Positions 44,936 through 57,547 are shown, counted from the stretch's first letter. The stretch: 64,000 nt of DNA from Mortierella sp. BCC40632 (GCA_011634665.1 WAEK01000008.1:2163501-2227500); one strand, 5' to 3'. Numbers and translations are program-made. The notes: generated from the letters alone by a model not told the origin.

Positions 44936-45837
44936 AATCGAACTCGTCGCTCGCATCCGTGTCTGCTCTTCATCTCATCGGGGGGTATGTGAGAGAGGCC
45001 TTGAAGGGTGGACAAGGCAAGTTGAGGAGGGGTATGTTATTTTTATCTCTCTTCACGGGCACTCTCCTCGGGCAGCGTGTGTGTGTGTTCACCTTGGGCT
45101 TGACTGCAAAAAAAAAAAAAAAAAAAAAACAGACAGCCTCGTTTCTTACTCATGACCTATTTGACTTGCTACGGAAAAGCGAGGAGAGAGCAGAGTGAGA
45201 GGGAGACAGACAGGGCAAGGAGACAAAAGACGATGAGGAAAGGGAAAGACTGGGCGATGCTGTCTAGTTAGTGCAGCAAGTGATACTACTAGAGTCACTC
45301 CCTACACTTGCGGCATCTTTTCCCCCATTCCTCTGCATCTCCCGAATAGCCCTTTTTCCCATGACACTGCTGTGGGGCAGTAGAGCGATCGAGGAAAGAA
45401 GGTTCATCCGCCTTCCACGGTAGCGTTTCCTCTCAATCACTCACCCACTCATTCTCTCTGTGTGTATGCCGACCCATGCGCTGCTGTCATGTTCTACATG
45501 TCTGGGTTTCTCTTGACTTTCTAGTGCTACAAGCCATATCCGAAGCCGCGCAACAAGAGTCAAATCTGCATCCCCGTTCAAGCCCGACTCGAGCGGAGGC
45601 TCGATCACAAAAGCAGACTCGAGAGCGACGGAGAGAGACAGATAGATAGATAGAGAGGGAGAGAAAGAAAGAGGATAAGAGACCGGCAGATGTTTTGGCT
45701 ACGGCGATTTCGACCGTCAGGCCGACCTGTCCCAAAAAGGGGTGGCAATGGCAAACCCCCTGCTCCTTGACCGTGTTCAATGACAAAACGACACATGCAT
45801 CGGGCCAAAGGCCTTTTGGACCTTTTACTGTTTTGTC

Positions 45838-45883
<46 letters not shown>

Positions 45884-47108
45884 AACGGTTACACACAACA
45901 TTGGTTGCTTGTATCTCCTCTCCCATCATGGAGCCAGGCCATGAATGGACTGAGAAAAAAAAAGGAAGCAGCGAGTGAGAAAGGAAGAGAGGCATCACGC
46001 CCCCCCCTCCCCGCAGCAACCTTACCCAAGATCGGGTTTGTTCAATTGACACACGCCCAGTCGGGGGAGCTGTGACATTCCTTGAGCCTGGGAGGGTGCG
46101 TGTGGGAAAAAAAAGTCGAAGGAGTTGAGAGGATGGGGGGAGGAGGAGAAGAAAAAAAAAAAAAAAAAAAAAAGGATAGGCGTCAGATGCTAAAAAGGAG
46201 GGAGAGAGGAGCGAGAGAAAGAGAATCTATCGCGAATTATCTTCCATTCATTCATCTCCTTGTCTGTACTAGCCAAAAGGTTTGTTCAAGTCGGTTAGTT
46301 GATCTCTTTGTTGTTGGTGACCCTCTTTGCTTGCCCTCTCTCCCTCCCTCCCTCCCTCCCTCCTTCTCTCACATTTTTACACACACACCTCTTTTTCTCT
46401 CTTGCTTGCCCTCACAAACACACAAACATACACTCCCTCCCTCTCTCCCTCCCTCTCCCTCTCTTTTCTTTCGCTGCCTATCTATGGGATGAGGAGCCTG
46501 TCGTTTGCTTGTCAGCGAGCTTATTTCTCTGTGTTCGTGAGGCCCCACATAACTTTCCAGGCCAATGGCAATAGACACTCTTGGCCAGGTCCACTCGCCT
46601 TGATTCCGGCCAACACCCGCTTGGTCCGCCTCCAGTGTCTTGGACACATGAGCAATGAGAAGGCCTCTTTCGTCCCGTCCACTCTGCTTCTCTCTCCCCG
46701 TTCACCCGGAGAATGGACGGAGCGAAAGAATGGACACTCAAAGAGAGGGGTATCTCTGAAGGTAGGAGAAGGTGTTAGATGAGGTGAGAAGGATTTAATA
46801 AGGAGATAGGAAAGGGAACTACACTATCCAGGATCTATTCTGACTTGTAGTATGCTCTTGGTAGTTCTTTTTTAATCCTTTTTTTTTTTTTTTTTTGTCT
46901 CTTCCTCGTGGCCATGCCCAGACTTGACAGGTAAAGTGCCTTTTATAATTCCTCCCCTTCATTCTTTGGTTCATTCTGTAAAAAAAAAAAAAAAAAAGCG
47001 GACCAAACTGCTGAGACTCTTTTTTTATGTCATAATTTTTAGAGTTTAAAGTAAGAAGGGGGTAAGAGAAAAAAGAGAGAGGGAGACAGAGGGAGACAGA
47101 GGGAGAAT

Positions 47109-47158
<50 letters not shown>

Positions 47159-48589
47159 AAAAGTGCGGGATTAACTTTAGATGCAAAGCTGTTCCTGTCG
47201 TATATTTTTTTTGTATTCTTTCTTTCTTTGTCGAACAACACCATCGCTCTGGGTCTGCACCAAGCAGGGCAGACGAGGATTCGTCAAGGAGCAGGAGAAG
47301 CAAGGAGGTAGCAAACAGAAGAAGCAGTAGTAGAAGCGACTGTGGTAGTAATAGTAGTAGTAGCGACAAAAAAAAAAGAATTATGTTTAGGGATTGACCC
47401 TTGACCCGTGAGGCGTAAGGTGGGCGCGAGTTATGGGTCAAAGAATAACCAATTGATAGATCGAAGTTGGGAGATAGGGAGGGAAGGAGAATGAAGAGGA
47501 GGAAAGGAGAACGGGAGAGGAGGGTTTGAAGCGTGTGTAGACAGCAAAGTGGGAAGGAGTGAGGAGTGCAGGACAGAGCAGGGCAAGGTAGGGCAGACAG
47601 CAACCAGCTAGACAAACAGATTGATAAAACAGAGTCAATGGACCCGTCGGAGCGAATGAAGGGAGAGGGAGAGGGAGGGAGAGAGAGAGAAGGGAGGGAG
47701 AGGGTTGCATACCAAATGGAGTAAGACGAGTAGGCAGGACGAGTGCACGACAGGATGCTTTATTTGTAAGGTACAGGTCGGCGGGTATGTGGTGACTGAA
47801 TCGAGTCGAGTCGAGTTGGGATGAGATGGGTTGGAGAGGGAGTAGGGAGTAGGGAGCGAGAGAAGAGCGATGGGTGGGGAGAGAGAGAGAGAGAGAGAGA
47901 GAAAGGGACAGAGAGAGGGAAGAGAGAGAGCGACCACCCGATTGAATCACCAGAGTACAGCCTGTGCAAAAGGAAGCGCAGAGCACAGGACGAGGCAGAG
48001 CAGAGGCCGCAGCTGGGATTGGCATTGACATGGCTAGGCTGGCTTTTGGGGCATTGGCATTATTATTGAATTCGATAGAGACGGATGTGACGGAGAGGTG
48101 TGTGTCTGTGTGGGATATATTTAATCGTTATGTGCTGCGATGTACCCCCCCCCCAGTCCTCTGTGCAACCGGCTGTTGGTCTCTTTGTCCGGCCATGCTT
48201 GAGGTGTGTGAAGAATGAACGAGAGCCGAAAGAGAGAGAAAGAGAGAGAATAAGAGAAAGAGAGAGTGAATACACGAGAGCTGGCGAATGAGTTGAAGAA
48301 AGAAACTGCATCCATTCGCATACTCTGTTGCTCTACGCCCGGGAGCAGCTGGTTGCGCGCTGGTGATCTGCAGGTGCCCAGGGCCACCAGGGCGCCTGTG
48401 ATCAGGATAGCGGGGGTGCCCGCCTGTAGTGCTCGGCAGACAACACTAGTCGCGAGGAGAAGGAAGAAGAGGGGGAGGTGGGAAGGACAGTGTGGAGAGA
48501 GAGCGAGAGAGAGCGAGAGAGAGCGAAAGAGAAAAAAAAAAGAAAAAAAAAAAGAAAATGAAAGAAAGAGAGAATAGAGAGAAAGAGAA

Positions 48590-48620
<31 letters not shown>

Positions 48621-48755
48621 CCACCTCATCTCTCACTCTTTTCTGTGTCTTCTTCTCTCTCATCTCTCTCTCTCTTTTTTTTTTCGACTGGATTTTTCAG
48701 CTCTTCTCTTCGATCTCTTTCTCTCTTCTCTTCTCTTCTCTTCTCTCTTCTCTCC

Positions 48756-48797
<42 letters not shown>

Positions 48798-49269
48798 ATT
48801 CTCTCTTATCCTTTCTTATCCTCTCTTCCTCTTTCCTTCGTCTCTCTACTCTCTCCTCTCTCTTCCCCTCTCTCCTCCCACCACTGCCTGGCTCTTTCTC
48901 GCCCTGCTGACTCTTTCTTCTTCCACGTCGACTCTCTCTTCCTCACCCACACTTGCACTTGCACTTACACAGACACTTACACAGACACTCACACACCCCT
49001 TCCACTTCCTCCTCCCACAGACACTTCTGCACTTGTTCACCATCACCACCATCACCACCCTCGACCAACCGACCGACCAGCCAACCACCTAACCAGCCAG
49101 CCAACCAACCAGCCAACTTTCCGCCCCTCTTCTCAGAGATATATCGGCTGCACAGTCCGTCTCCCAGACTAACGTCCATCCGCGCCCTTTTTGTCCATCG
49201 TGCCGATCCCTGGACGAGACGATTATTGTTGCCACAATCCCCTTTTCTATATTGCACCGACACAACCTT

Positions 49270-49271
<2 letters not shown>

Positions 49272-49317
<46 letters not shown>
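49272..49317. repeat. Homopolymer of 46 thymines
   Basis: Uninterrupted T run leading directly into CT dinucleotides. Confidence 0.95.
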
Positions 49318-50725
49318 CTCTCTCTCTCTCACTTTCTCTACGACGCCACCGTCCATCACTCCATCCTCCGCCACACGCCCAGGCCCCATTCTCCTGCTTC
49401 ACACTGTCTCGTTTATTCTTCCATCAGCACCGACCTAGACCTGACGCCTGATCACTCAGCCGTTAATCTTTTTATTTTCTGTTCTCTCACTCTTCACTCT
49501 CGCAACTGAGCGTGTGCGTGTCGCCTTTCCTCCCCCGCTCCCATTCTCTTGGTCTCTCTTTTGTCCTCTTTTATCTCTTTCTCGTCGCACCCTGTCCTCT
49601 ACAGAGTAAGTCCATCCCCACAGGAATGCTTGTCCTTGGAAGGAAAGCGTCTAGGCCAAGGAAAAAAAAAAGATATATTATGTTGTATTTAGATGTAAAA
49701 AGAAGGGAAAAAGAAAAAGAAAAAGAAAGAAAGAAAGAAAAAAAAAAGAGGGTATCCACAGAGGTGGGATTGGGATCTGAGAAGCTCTTTGGATATCGCC
49801 AGAGATACACACAATCAACTTTTCTCTCATACCACACACGCACACACACAACAGAATGCGAGAAGGTTTGGAAAAAAAAAAGGATACTCTCAAAATGCGG
49901 CTCCAAAAGAAGCAAACTCCCGACAATTGTTCCTCCACATGCATACGATGGGCCTTTGTCAACCATGCAAAGGGAAGGGAAGTCTCCCGACAGATGGACC
50001 TCTCTTTGCTCCGCATCCAATCCCGTCCACTCCTGCCCAGTCCTGTCCTTCTCAAAAGTCATCGCTCGACCCAAAACCGCTTGTCCGTTCGTCCGACTGT
50101 CCGACCCGCGCAGATTGATGCCCACATGGCGAGTGCTGGGGAAGAAAATGGTCCGGTGCGATAAAATGGAAAAAGGAGCAAGTGTGTGCTTCTCTTTCTC
50201 TCTTTCTCTCTCTCTCCTCTTTTCCTCCTCGTCTTCTCTTGTCCTCGCCCCTGGCTCTGGGATCCCGATAGAGGTCATAAAGAGTATTCTCCCGGATCTA
50301 CACAACCAAAGTCGACTGTCTGCTGGACGCTCGGCCAACTCCTTGAACAAATGCTCCCTATTGAGAGGATTGGGAGAGAGAGAGAGAAAGGCTCTTTTTT
50401 TCTTGGCTCGGGAGTGTCAATGGTTAACAGTGTGGCTGGAAGCGTATCTGGCAAAGGGTACGATTCGGCCTAGCAAACGAATGAGGAGGATGAGGCCGAA
50501 GGAAGGGAGCGAGGAGAGAAACGGATCTGCGGGGCAGCAGGGCTGCGTACGAGCCCCCGCTGCGGCCGTCAGCCGTCTTTTGCAATGATGATGACTCGAC
50601 ATACTCCTCCGTTGAACTTTAACGACAAGAAGACTCGTTGACAGGCAGGCGGACAGACAAACAGAGAGAGACAAACCGTCTCTTTCTCTCTCTCTCTCCC
50701 TCTCGCTCACACACACACACACACA

Positions 50726-50773
<48 letters not shown>

Positions 50774-50941
50774 ATATTATAAATCTGTTCTCTTTCCCTC
50801 TCTTTTTCTCTCTCCCCTTTTTTTTTTTTTTTGCCTTTTTTTTTTCCACAGTCTCCCGAGGTGCTCTCGACCCAACACCAGGACTGCTCTCTAATGGCAC
50901 TGACCCCGCTCAACACTAACTTGTGCCCACCACTCCTTTCC

Positions 50942-50976
<35 letters not shown>

Positions 50977-51898
50977 ACTCTCATTCCCACTCTTTTTCAC
51001 TCTCTCGCTCACTCTCACTCCTCACTCCTCTTCTCATTCTGCAATCCACAGTGCACACGCTGTAGGCCCAGCTGAACCAATTCTCCCCTTGCTGCCAAAA
51101 CGACCCTGCGCTCCGTCGTCAAACAGCACTGTCAAGGTACGCTCACTTGCTTTCTTTTGTTGCCGCCACTCTCCTGTTTCTTATCCTCTCTCCTCCTCAG
51201 CGGAGCCAATCGCGGTGATCGGCGCGCTGTTGGTCCTTTCCATGCCATGCGTCGGCTGTCCCTCTGGCGGGAAAAAAAAAGTGCAGCACCTGCGCTCCCT
51301 CCTCTTTATTCTCTATTCTTTTCTTTTCTCTCCCCTGCCACAACGGTACCACCCTGATGACCCGGCGTTGGGCGCTTTTTTTTTTTTTTTGACTTTGGCG
51401 TCTCGCGGTTGGTGGAAGCGATGGCAGAGTCCTTTTTGGCGGCAAACCGATTTAGAGCACGCTTCAGTAGAAAACTGATTGCAACGCAACAACGCAACGC
51501 AACACACAACAACACAGCACACTCGTCTTTGCTTTGTCCACAAACCCATTTATCACTTTTGCCCGCCTTATTACATACCCTCTTGCTGTTCTCGTGCCTC
51601 CTTGCCTCCTCTTTACAAACATACTCTCCGGAGAAAGAAAGAGCTCATTTCCCCGGGCATGCGAGGTTGCCTTGATGGGAGGATGATGCAGGGTCTATAT
51701 CTCCTCCTTGTTCGCCATCTTGTCTCCGGAAAGGGGCAAGAGTGAGTGGGAAAGAAAGAAAGAAAAAAAGCATAACAGTGGGGAGAGAGAGAGAGAATGA
51801 ATGAATGAATGAAAGAGAGACATGGAAGACAACAGCCCTGCTATTTTTCTCCTTTTTCTCCTTTCTCTCCCTCTCTCACTTTCTCTTTCTCTCTCTCT

Positions 51899-51931
<33 letters not shown>

Positions 51932-51934
<3 letters not shown>

Positions 51935-52009
51935 ATAATAATAATATAATATATATATATATATATAATATATATATAATAATAATATATATAATAATAA
52001 TAATAATAA

Positions 52010-52045
<36 letters not shown>

Positions 52046-52085
52046 CTATAATAATAATAATAATAATAATAATATATAATCTATA
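51932..52085. repeat. AT-only di- and trinucleotide repeat block
   Basis: About 150 bases made almost only of A and T, alternating TA and AAT/TAA units, inside otherwise CT-rich DNA. Confidence 0.95.
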
Positions 52086-52248
52086 TATATCTCTATCTCT
52101 CTCTTTAATATTAATCTTCCTCTTCCTCTTCCTTTCCTTTCCTCTCCTTTTTCTATAAAATATCACTCTCTCCTCTCTCTCTCTAAATCTCAATAAACTT
52201 TCTCCTTTCTCTAATCTCTCTCCTCTCTTCTTTCTCTCTCTCGCTTGC

Positions 52249-52284
<36 letters not shown>

Positions 52285-52584
52285 GTCAAATATTCACTCT
52301 TCTCGCTGTTTCTATCCCTGTTCACTCTTGCACTCTAACCCCGCGTGCGGGAAAAAAAAGACCGACAGTCAGCGAGAGAAGGAGAGAGAGATAGTCTCTG
52401 AGCCATAATGAGACATAATTTTTCCAGACTGCTCTTTTCTGCCGTGTCGTGTCCCGTGCTCCGGTACCTGGTGCCTGGCTCACGGTCACTTTTCTCTCTT
52501 TTTCTCTCTCTCTTTCTCTCTCTGGGTATCTGATCTTTGTACCTTGGAGTCTTTCTATTTTCTGGTCCAATGCTTGTGGACTGA

Positions 52585-52631
<47 letters not shown>

Positions 52632-53425
52632 AACCTTCAACTCGATGCTCGTCTCTCTCCTCTTGCCTCTCTCATCCTCTTCCTTGTGCTGCACCCAATC
52701 TTTCCTTGTGGAAAGAAACAAAAGAAGGGTCAATGGCTGTGCAACAGCAGGGGGAAAGAGGTAAAGGACAAGGTCATTGAGGACAAAGTAAAGGTGTCAA
52801 CTGTGGTGTGACCAAACGCAGTAGTATCTCGTTTGTTCTCTTGGATTGCGATTCAGCTATTTCTTGACACACTCCACAGATCTCGCCTCTTCTACTCCTT
52901 TGCTATCTTCCTCTTCTCCCGAGGCACAGACGGTTGTCCCTTTCCTTTTGACCCCCTTCCCCTTCCTCCAACCCATGCCCGGATCATGACTATCGTCCCG
53001 GGCACTGGTCACTGGTTTCTGGAGCGCTCTCTCTCTCTTGGCTGCCGGGGCCAACCAGTAGAGTCAAGGAGCAGAACACAGGGTCCGTTCCTGCCTCATC
53101 TTTACTCCGTTAGGAAACGATTACTGTACTCCCTCTCCCTACTTTCTTGGTCCTTCTTTTTTATAAAACGCACGACAGATGATGTGGATGTGCATTATTG
53201 CATACACTGAGCCTTTTTGGTTGCTATCCTTTTCGTCTTCATTTGGCCAACTCGTGCCATGCGTTGATTTTGCGTCGATGTGGGTCTATGTTGCACGGCA
53301 CTTTGCATTCCATTTTTTTTTTATTCCCTCTTTTTACTCTCTTTTCACTCGTGGTTCTCACTCCTCCTTTCCTCCTTTCCTCCTCCTCCTCCCCCCCCCT
53401 CCCTCTTCTCCCCTCTCCCTTTGCC

Positions 53426-53429
<4 letters not shown>

Positions 53430-53493
<64 letters not shown>
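53430..53493. repeat. (CT)n microsatellite in the transcription-factor leader
   Basis: Pure CT dinucleotides, about 64 bases, one of several between 48640 and 54400. Confidence 0.95.
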
Positions 53494-53494
<1 letters not shown>

Positions 53495-54300
53495 ACTCCT
53501 TTGTCTCCCTTCCATATAACCCTTTCCTGCTGTCTGCATCTCATGTCCTTTTTCCGCTGGAGACATAATTTAAAGTGTGCGAAGACATCGATCAGTGGTG
53601 GTTTGTTTGTCATGTTATCAAGGGCCATTGGTTCGAAAGCATGGGCAATGGGATGTTTGTTTAGTTGATTCTGTCTGCATGCGTCTTTGTTTGCATCCGC
53701 AGGTTTTATTTTTCGAAGCGGCACTTTGGGTTGAGCGTTCGCATTGGGCCTCATTGAACGATGCGTTTTCCTTTCTTGTTCCACCTCTTCCTTGTTCACC
53801 ACCCCTTCTCTCTCTTATTCACTCACTTCTGTTCATTCACTACTCTTACCACCCTCTTACCCCTACCTCCCTTCTCTGTCATTTGTCATTGGCATGAGAG
53901 CGTATTTATGACTAACGTGAACGCAATCTTCTTCTTTTCTCTTTTTTCTTTTTTCTCTTCTTCTTCTTCTTTTTCTTCTTCTTCCTCCTCTCTCCATGAC
54001 TGCCCCTCTGCCTTGGTATCCATACACATCGCTCTATGGTGCAATCCGCTGATTTAGCCATCATTCCCTCACCAAGCTCTGTCAAAAGAGTCCAGCGGAG
54101 AAAAATACTCCTCACCACCAGTCCGCCCATGCCAAGCGCCATCGTCAAGGGCAGTTGAGCTTTTTTTTTCTTTCCACCTCCTGTGAACTTCTGCCGCGAC
54201 CACCACCGCCCCTTGGACAACCAGGCGTGACAAGTCAATTCGTTTTCTTTCATCTTTTCCCTTTCCCTTTCGTTTCTTTCTTTCTTCTTCTTCTTCCCTC

Positions 54301-54370
<70 letters not shown>

Positions 54371-54466
54371 CTTCCACACGCCCCCCTCCCCCAGGCTCCT
54401 CTCCTCTCCTCTCCTTGCAAACCTGAACATATTTTTTATCGCAACTACAGCAAGGTGCCAGGTAGA

Positions 54467-57400
54467 ATGCAATCCACATCGCCGATTGTCCTGTCGCAAC
54501 AGAGTGCCCAGCATTTGTATCATAGCCAACAACAACCACAGAACCAACCTCAACACCAGCATCAACATTCACATCAACCACCACCACCACATCCATCACT
54601 GTTCCAAAAGAACTCTCCCATGGGACAGCACCAGAACCTCGAGCAAATCCGAGAAGAGACCGTCATGGAGAGCATCATGGCTGGCATGGAGTCAGGGGAA
54701 TACTTTGCTCAACTCCAGCTCCAGTCACCTCTTCTTCCACAGGCCCCATACTCAATTCAGCCTTCGCCCCAGCAACAGCAACAGCAGGCCACCGCACAGC
54801 TAACACCGATGATGACCCCATCCATGGCACCCCAGTATGATTTCGCCGCTGCGTCGATTGCTGTCTCAACCCCACTCCTTGCTTCCCAGACACAACCTGT
54901 CTACGATGTCTCGGCTACAGGCGCTCCAACGGCAACCACCCTTGCCGGCACCCCCACGGTTCCGTCATCGGTTTTTTTGGCGTCTGCGATGGATGGCTCC
55001 TCTACTATGGGATATCCTCAGTTTGCCTCATCCGCCAACCCTCTCTACTCGTCTCCTCCAGCCATGACCTCGGGTACATTCTCTCCAACCATGTCTAACA
55101 TGCAGGGCTATTTTACGGGACATCACGCAGGAGCTGTCCAGCAGCAGCAACAGCCACTATTTTCCAACAATTTGCTCATCCCACCAGGCGCAGTTGGGAT
55201 CCAGTCAGCTAGCCCCTCGATGCCCGGGACAACTGTTGCCGAAGCTGCACTGCATCCAGGCGGAGGCAGCGCAGCGGATGCAGGGGCACTTGAGTCTCGA
55301 GAACAAAAGCCCTGGCTCTGGGACTCTTACTCTACGACAAATGCAGCCCCTGGATTCGAGTCCATCCTGCAGTCCCAACAGCAGCTCCAAGATCAGTTTC
55401 AGGTTTTTGGGATGTCGAGCCCATCCATGCAGCCGCTCTTTCACATCTCGCCGCAGGAACAAGGAGCACAGCAACAACAGCAACAACAGCAGCAACAGAC
55501 ACCACAGACATCACAGGAGCTTGTCTCTACTACACCTCCTCAGACTCCACAGCGCCCACATCGTCTCTTCCACTCACAGTCTCAGCCCGGCCTTCGTAAC
55601 CTGCAGCAACAGCACCAGAAACAACAGCAGCAACAGCAACAGCAACAACAGCTCCTGCGTCGCCGACAGCATTCGGTTCATTTTCCAAGCGAGTTCCTCT
55701 CAGGAGACCTTGGAAATCAAAGAACGACTCGCCATGTGAGCCTGCCGATCGGCTCGTCCTACAGTGCACCGATCCCTTCACTTGCGAGCCTGTCGGAAAT
55801 GATGCGGGAGTCTCCATCGGGTATGGCAAACCCAACCACCACGGCCATGACTACAGCTACTCTTGCGGAAACAGCGGCGTTGCTGTCCATGTCCTTGCCT
55901 TCCTCTAGTCATGGATTCTCATTCCTGGACAATCCCCCTCCACCCCTGCCACATCATCAGCATGGATTCTTGCCTACGAGCCCTCCACTGTCTTCAGCCG
56001 ATCCATCCTCGACCTCGACCCCGGCGACGCCCAAGTCTCGATCGCGTGCTGGGTCCAAATCAAGATCGCGTCCTACCTCGGCCTCGTCAGCAGTGTCTAT
56101 CAGGAATGCAGGTGCGCCTTATTCACCCTCGATCTCCCATGCCGGCGCTGTCAACGCAGCGGCAGCAGCGGCAGCAGCAGCAGCAGCAGCGGCAGCCAGT
56201 TCTCGCTCGCCTACGTTAGTGCCGCTCTCACCACCATTGTCATACAAACTCGGCTCTACTGTTGACACCGAGATGGGTCCTCCAACACCTGCTTATGAGA
56301 CTGGACTGATTGTTGTTCCTGGAATGCCAGGAGCTCCAGCTGTAGGTACTGCAGCCACTGCAGCCACATCTACTTCTGCTGCTGCTGGCGCAGCCTCGGC
56401 CAGCACAGGGACAGGTGGCAAGGCAAGACGAATCTCGAGAACCAAGGTTCCACGATCCCGATCCCGATCTAGCACTTTAACCAATTCTTCTCTCCCAGCA
56501 CCTTCGGAAGCCCTTATCAACTCATCAGCCCTTGCGCTTGTTTTGTCTGAGCAGGATGAAAAGGCCCTCAAGGATTTGGCAGACCGAGGTATGGCAGTTG
56601 CATCATCCGATGGTCATGTTGGAACGATGCTCCCATTGGAGGAGGGAGTGCAGGGCAATAATGAATCCATGGTCTCAGCGACGTCAATTCAGCAACAACA
56701 GCCACAACAACCACAACAACCGCAACAGCAGCAGCAGCAGCAGCGAACGTTGGATCCTACCATGTTTGACCTGTCTGTGATGCAGGAATATGATGAGACT
56801 CTTGCAGAGGAAGGCGCAGATGTGGACGATGAGGATTTGGATGGTATCGAAGGAGTTTCTGAGTACCTCGATGAGTCTGGTTTTGATGAGACAGGAGGCG
56901 ATCCAGCATTGGGATCGGGCATGGGAGGCAATGCAACAGGCAAACAGATTCCATGCCCAATTCCATCCTGTTCAAAGTCCTTTTCGAGACCCTTCAATCT
57001 CAATGCCCATGTCAAGTCGCACGACACCCTAAAGCCCTATGGATGTCATATCTGTTCGCGAGTGTTTTCACGAAAGCATGATCTCCAGCGTCATATCCGA
57101 GTCCACACAGGATCGAAGCCCTATGTCTGTGTCAACTGTCAAAAAGCATTTGCACGGACGGATGCGCTTTGCCGACACTACAAGGTCGAGGAGGCGTGCC
57201 GATCGTATATGCAACAGGATGAGGTGAGAAAGCAGGCCCAACAGCATGTGCAGCAACAACTGCACCAGGAGCAGATCGAGCTCCAACAGGCACAGCAGGC
57301 CCATGCGCAGGCCAAGGCCGCGCAGGCCGAGGCCGAGGCCCAGGCCCAGCAGCTGTTGCAAGGTGGGGATGGTCCAGGGGCCCAATTACATGCGGCGGCA

Positions 57401-57547
57401 TCGTCGTCGTCGGAGACAGACCCGATCCTGCAAGGCAATCTTGGCGAGAGCAACAAGGCGGACATGTTGATCGAGTCGGAGAGTCAAGCAGGCAGCATTC
57501 CACCAATGTCCTTGACCGTCGGGAATAGCCAGTCAGCACACTCATAG
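54467..57547 (+). CDS. C2H2 zinc-finger transcription factor, Crz1-like fingers
   Basis: A 1026-residue single-exon protein from the ATG at 54467; the frame is open further upstream (from 54155) only as Ser/Leu readings of CT repeats. An ACTACAG acceptor-like site lies 17 bases before the ATG, so a 5' UTR intron is likely. Three fingers lie near 828-915: CPIPSCSKSFSRPFNLNAHV, then YGCHICSRVFSRKHDLQRHI, then YVCVNCQKAFARTDALCRHY, the third ending H-x5-C. The FARTDAL.RH end resembles Crz1-type calcineurin-responsive factors, though orthology is not shown. The rest is Gln/Pro/Ser-rich, with polyQ runs, a polyAla run at about 563-577, an RSRSRAGSKSRSR-like basic stretch and an acidic segment (about 775-820) likely to be activating. 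Confidence 0.85.
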   Translation: MQSTSPIVLSQQSAQHLYHSQQQPQNQPQHQHQHSHQPPPPHPSLFQKNSPMGQHQNLEQIREETVMESIMAGMESGEYFAQLQLQSPLLPQAPYSIQPSPQQQQQQATAQLTPMMTPSMAPQYDFAAASIAVSTPLLASQTQPVYDVSATGAPTATTLAGTPTVPSSVFLASAMDGSSTMGYPQFASSANPLYSSPPAMTSGTFSPTMSNMQGYFTGHHAGAVQQQQQPLFSNNLLIPPGAVGIQSASPSMPGTTVAEAALHPGGGSAADAGALESREQKPWLWDSYSTTNAAPGFESILQSQQQLQDQFQVFGMSSPSMQPLFHISPQEQGAQQQQQQQQQQTPQTSQELVSTTPPQTPQRPHRLFHSQSQPGLRNLQQQHQKQQQQQQQQQQLLRRRQHSVHFPSEFLSGDLGNQRTTRHVSLPIGSSYSAPIPSLASLSEMMRESPSGMANPTTTAMTTATLAETAALLSMSLPSSSHGFSFLDNPPPPLPHHQHGFLPTSPPLSSADPSSTSTPATPKSRSRAGSKSRSRPTSASSAVSIRNAGAPYSPSISHAGAVNAAAAAAAAAAAAAASSRSPTLVPLSPPLSYKLGSTVDTEMGPPTPAYETGLIVVPGMPGAPAVGTAATAATSTSAAAGAASASTGTGGKARRISRTKVPRSRSRSSTLTNSSLPAPSEALINSSALALVLSEQDEKALKDLADRGMAVASSDGHVGTMLPLEEGVQGNNESMVSATSIQQQQPQQPQQPQQQQQQQRTLDPTMFDLSVMQEYDETLAEEGADVDDEDLDGIEGVSEYLDESGFDETGGDPALGSGMGGNATGKQIPCPIPSCSKSFSRPFNLNAHVKSHDTLKPYGCHICSRVFSRKHDLQRHIRVHTGSKPYVCVNCQKAFARTDALCRHYKVEEACRSYMQQDEVRKQAQQHVQQQLHQEQIELQQAQQAHAQAKAAQAEAEAQAQQLLQGGDGPGAQLHAAASSSSETDPILQGNLGESNKADMLIESESQAGSIPPMSLTVGNSQSAHS

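Larger units (their letters stand above)
38899..54466. other. Gene desert of 15.5 kb, GA-rich then CT-rich microsatellite DNA
   Basis: No ORF here shows a recognisable domain; most are Ser/Leu, Arg/Glu, His/Thr or homopolymer readings of repeats. The plus strand is GA-biased up to about 48620 and CT-biased from about 48640 to the transcription-factor start. Landmarks are (GA)n 39168-39235, A37 45845-45881, (CA)n 44845-44935, T46 49272-49317, an AT trinucleotide block 51932-52085 and (CT)n 53430-53493. Non-repetitive islands (for example 48290-48450 and 51050-51140) remain unexplained. Parts may be long 5' leaders, introns or noncoding RNA of the flanking genes. Confidence 0.6.

Noticed and set aside
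48280..48450. HIG1-domain (mitochondrial respiratory factor) gene
   Set aside because: The GALVALGT segment is superficially similar, but the rest of the domain and a second helix are missing.
48492..49172. 226-codon Arg/Glu then Ser/Leu ORF
   Set aside because: Direct reading of GA then CT microsatellites across the polarity flip.
49512..50588. 358-codon plus-strand ORF
   Set aside because: Long, but with abrupt composition shifts, Lys and Ser runs from repeats and no recognisable motif; antisense ORF of similar length is equally open.
53600..53680. GGTTCGAAA resembling a tRNA T loop
   Set aside because: No five-pair T stem, no D arm and no acceptor stem can be formed around it.
54155..54466. 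Upstream extension of the C2H2 factor ORF
   Set aside because: It encodes Phe/Ser/Leu from CT repeats and an acceptor-like site; the ATG at 54467 starts normal coding sequence.
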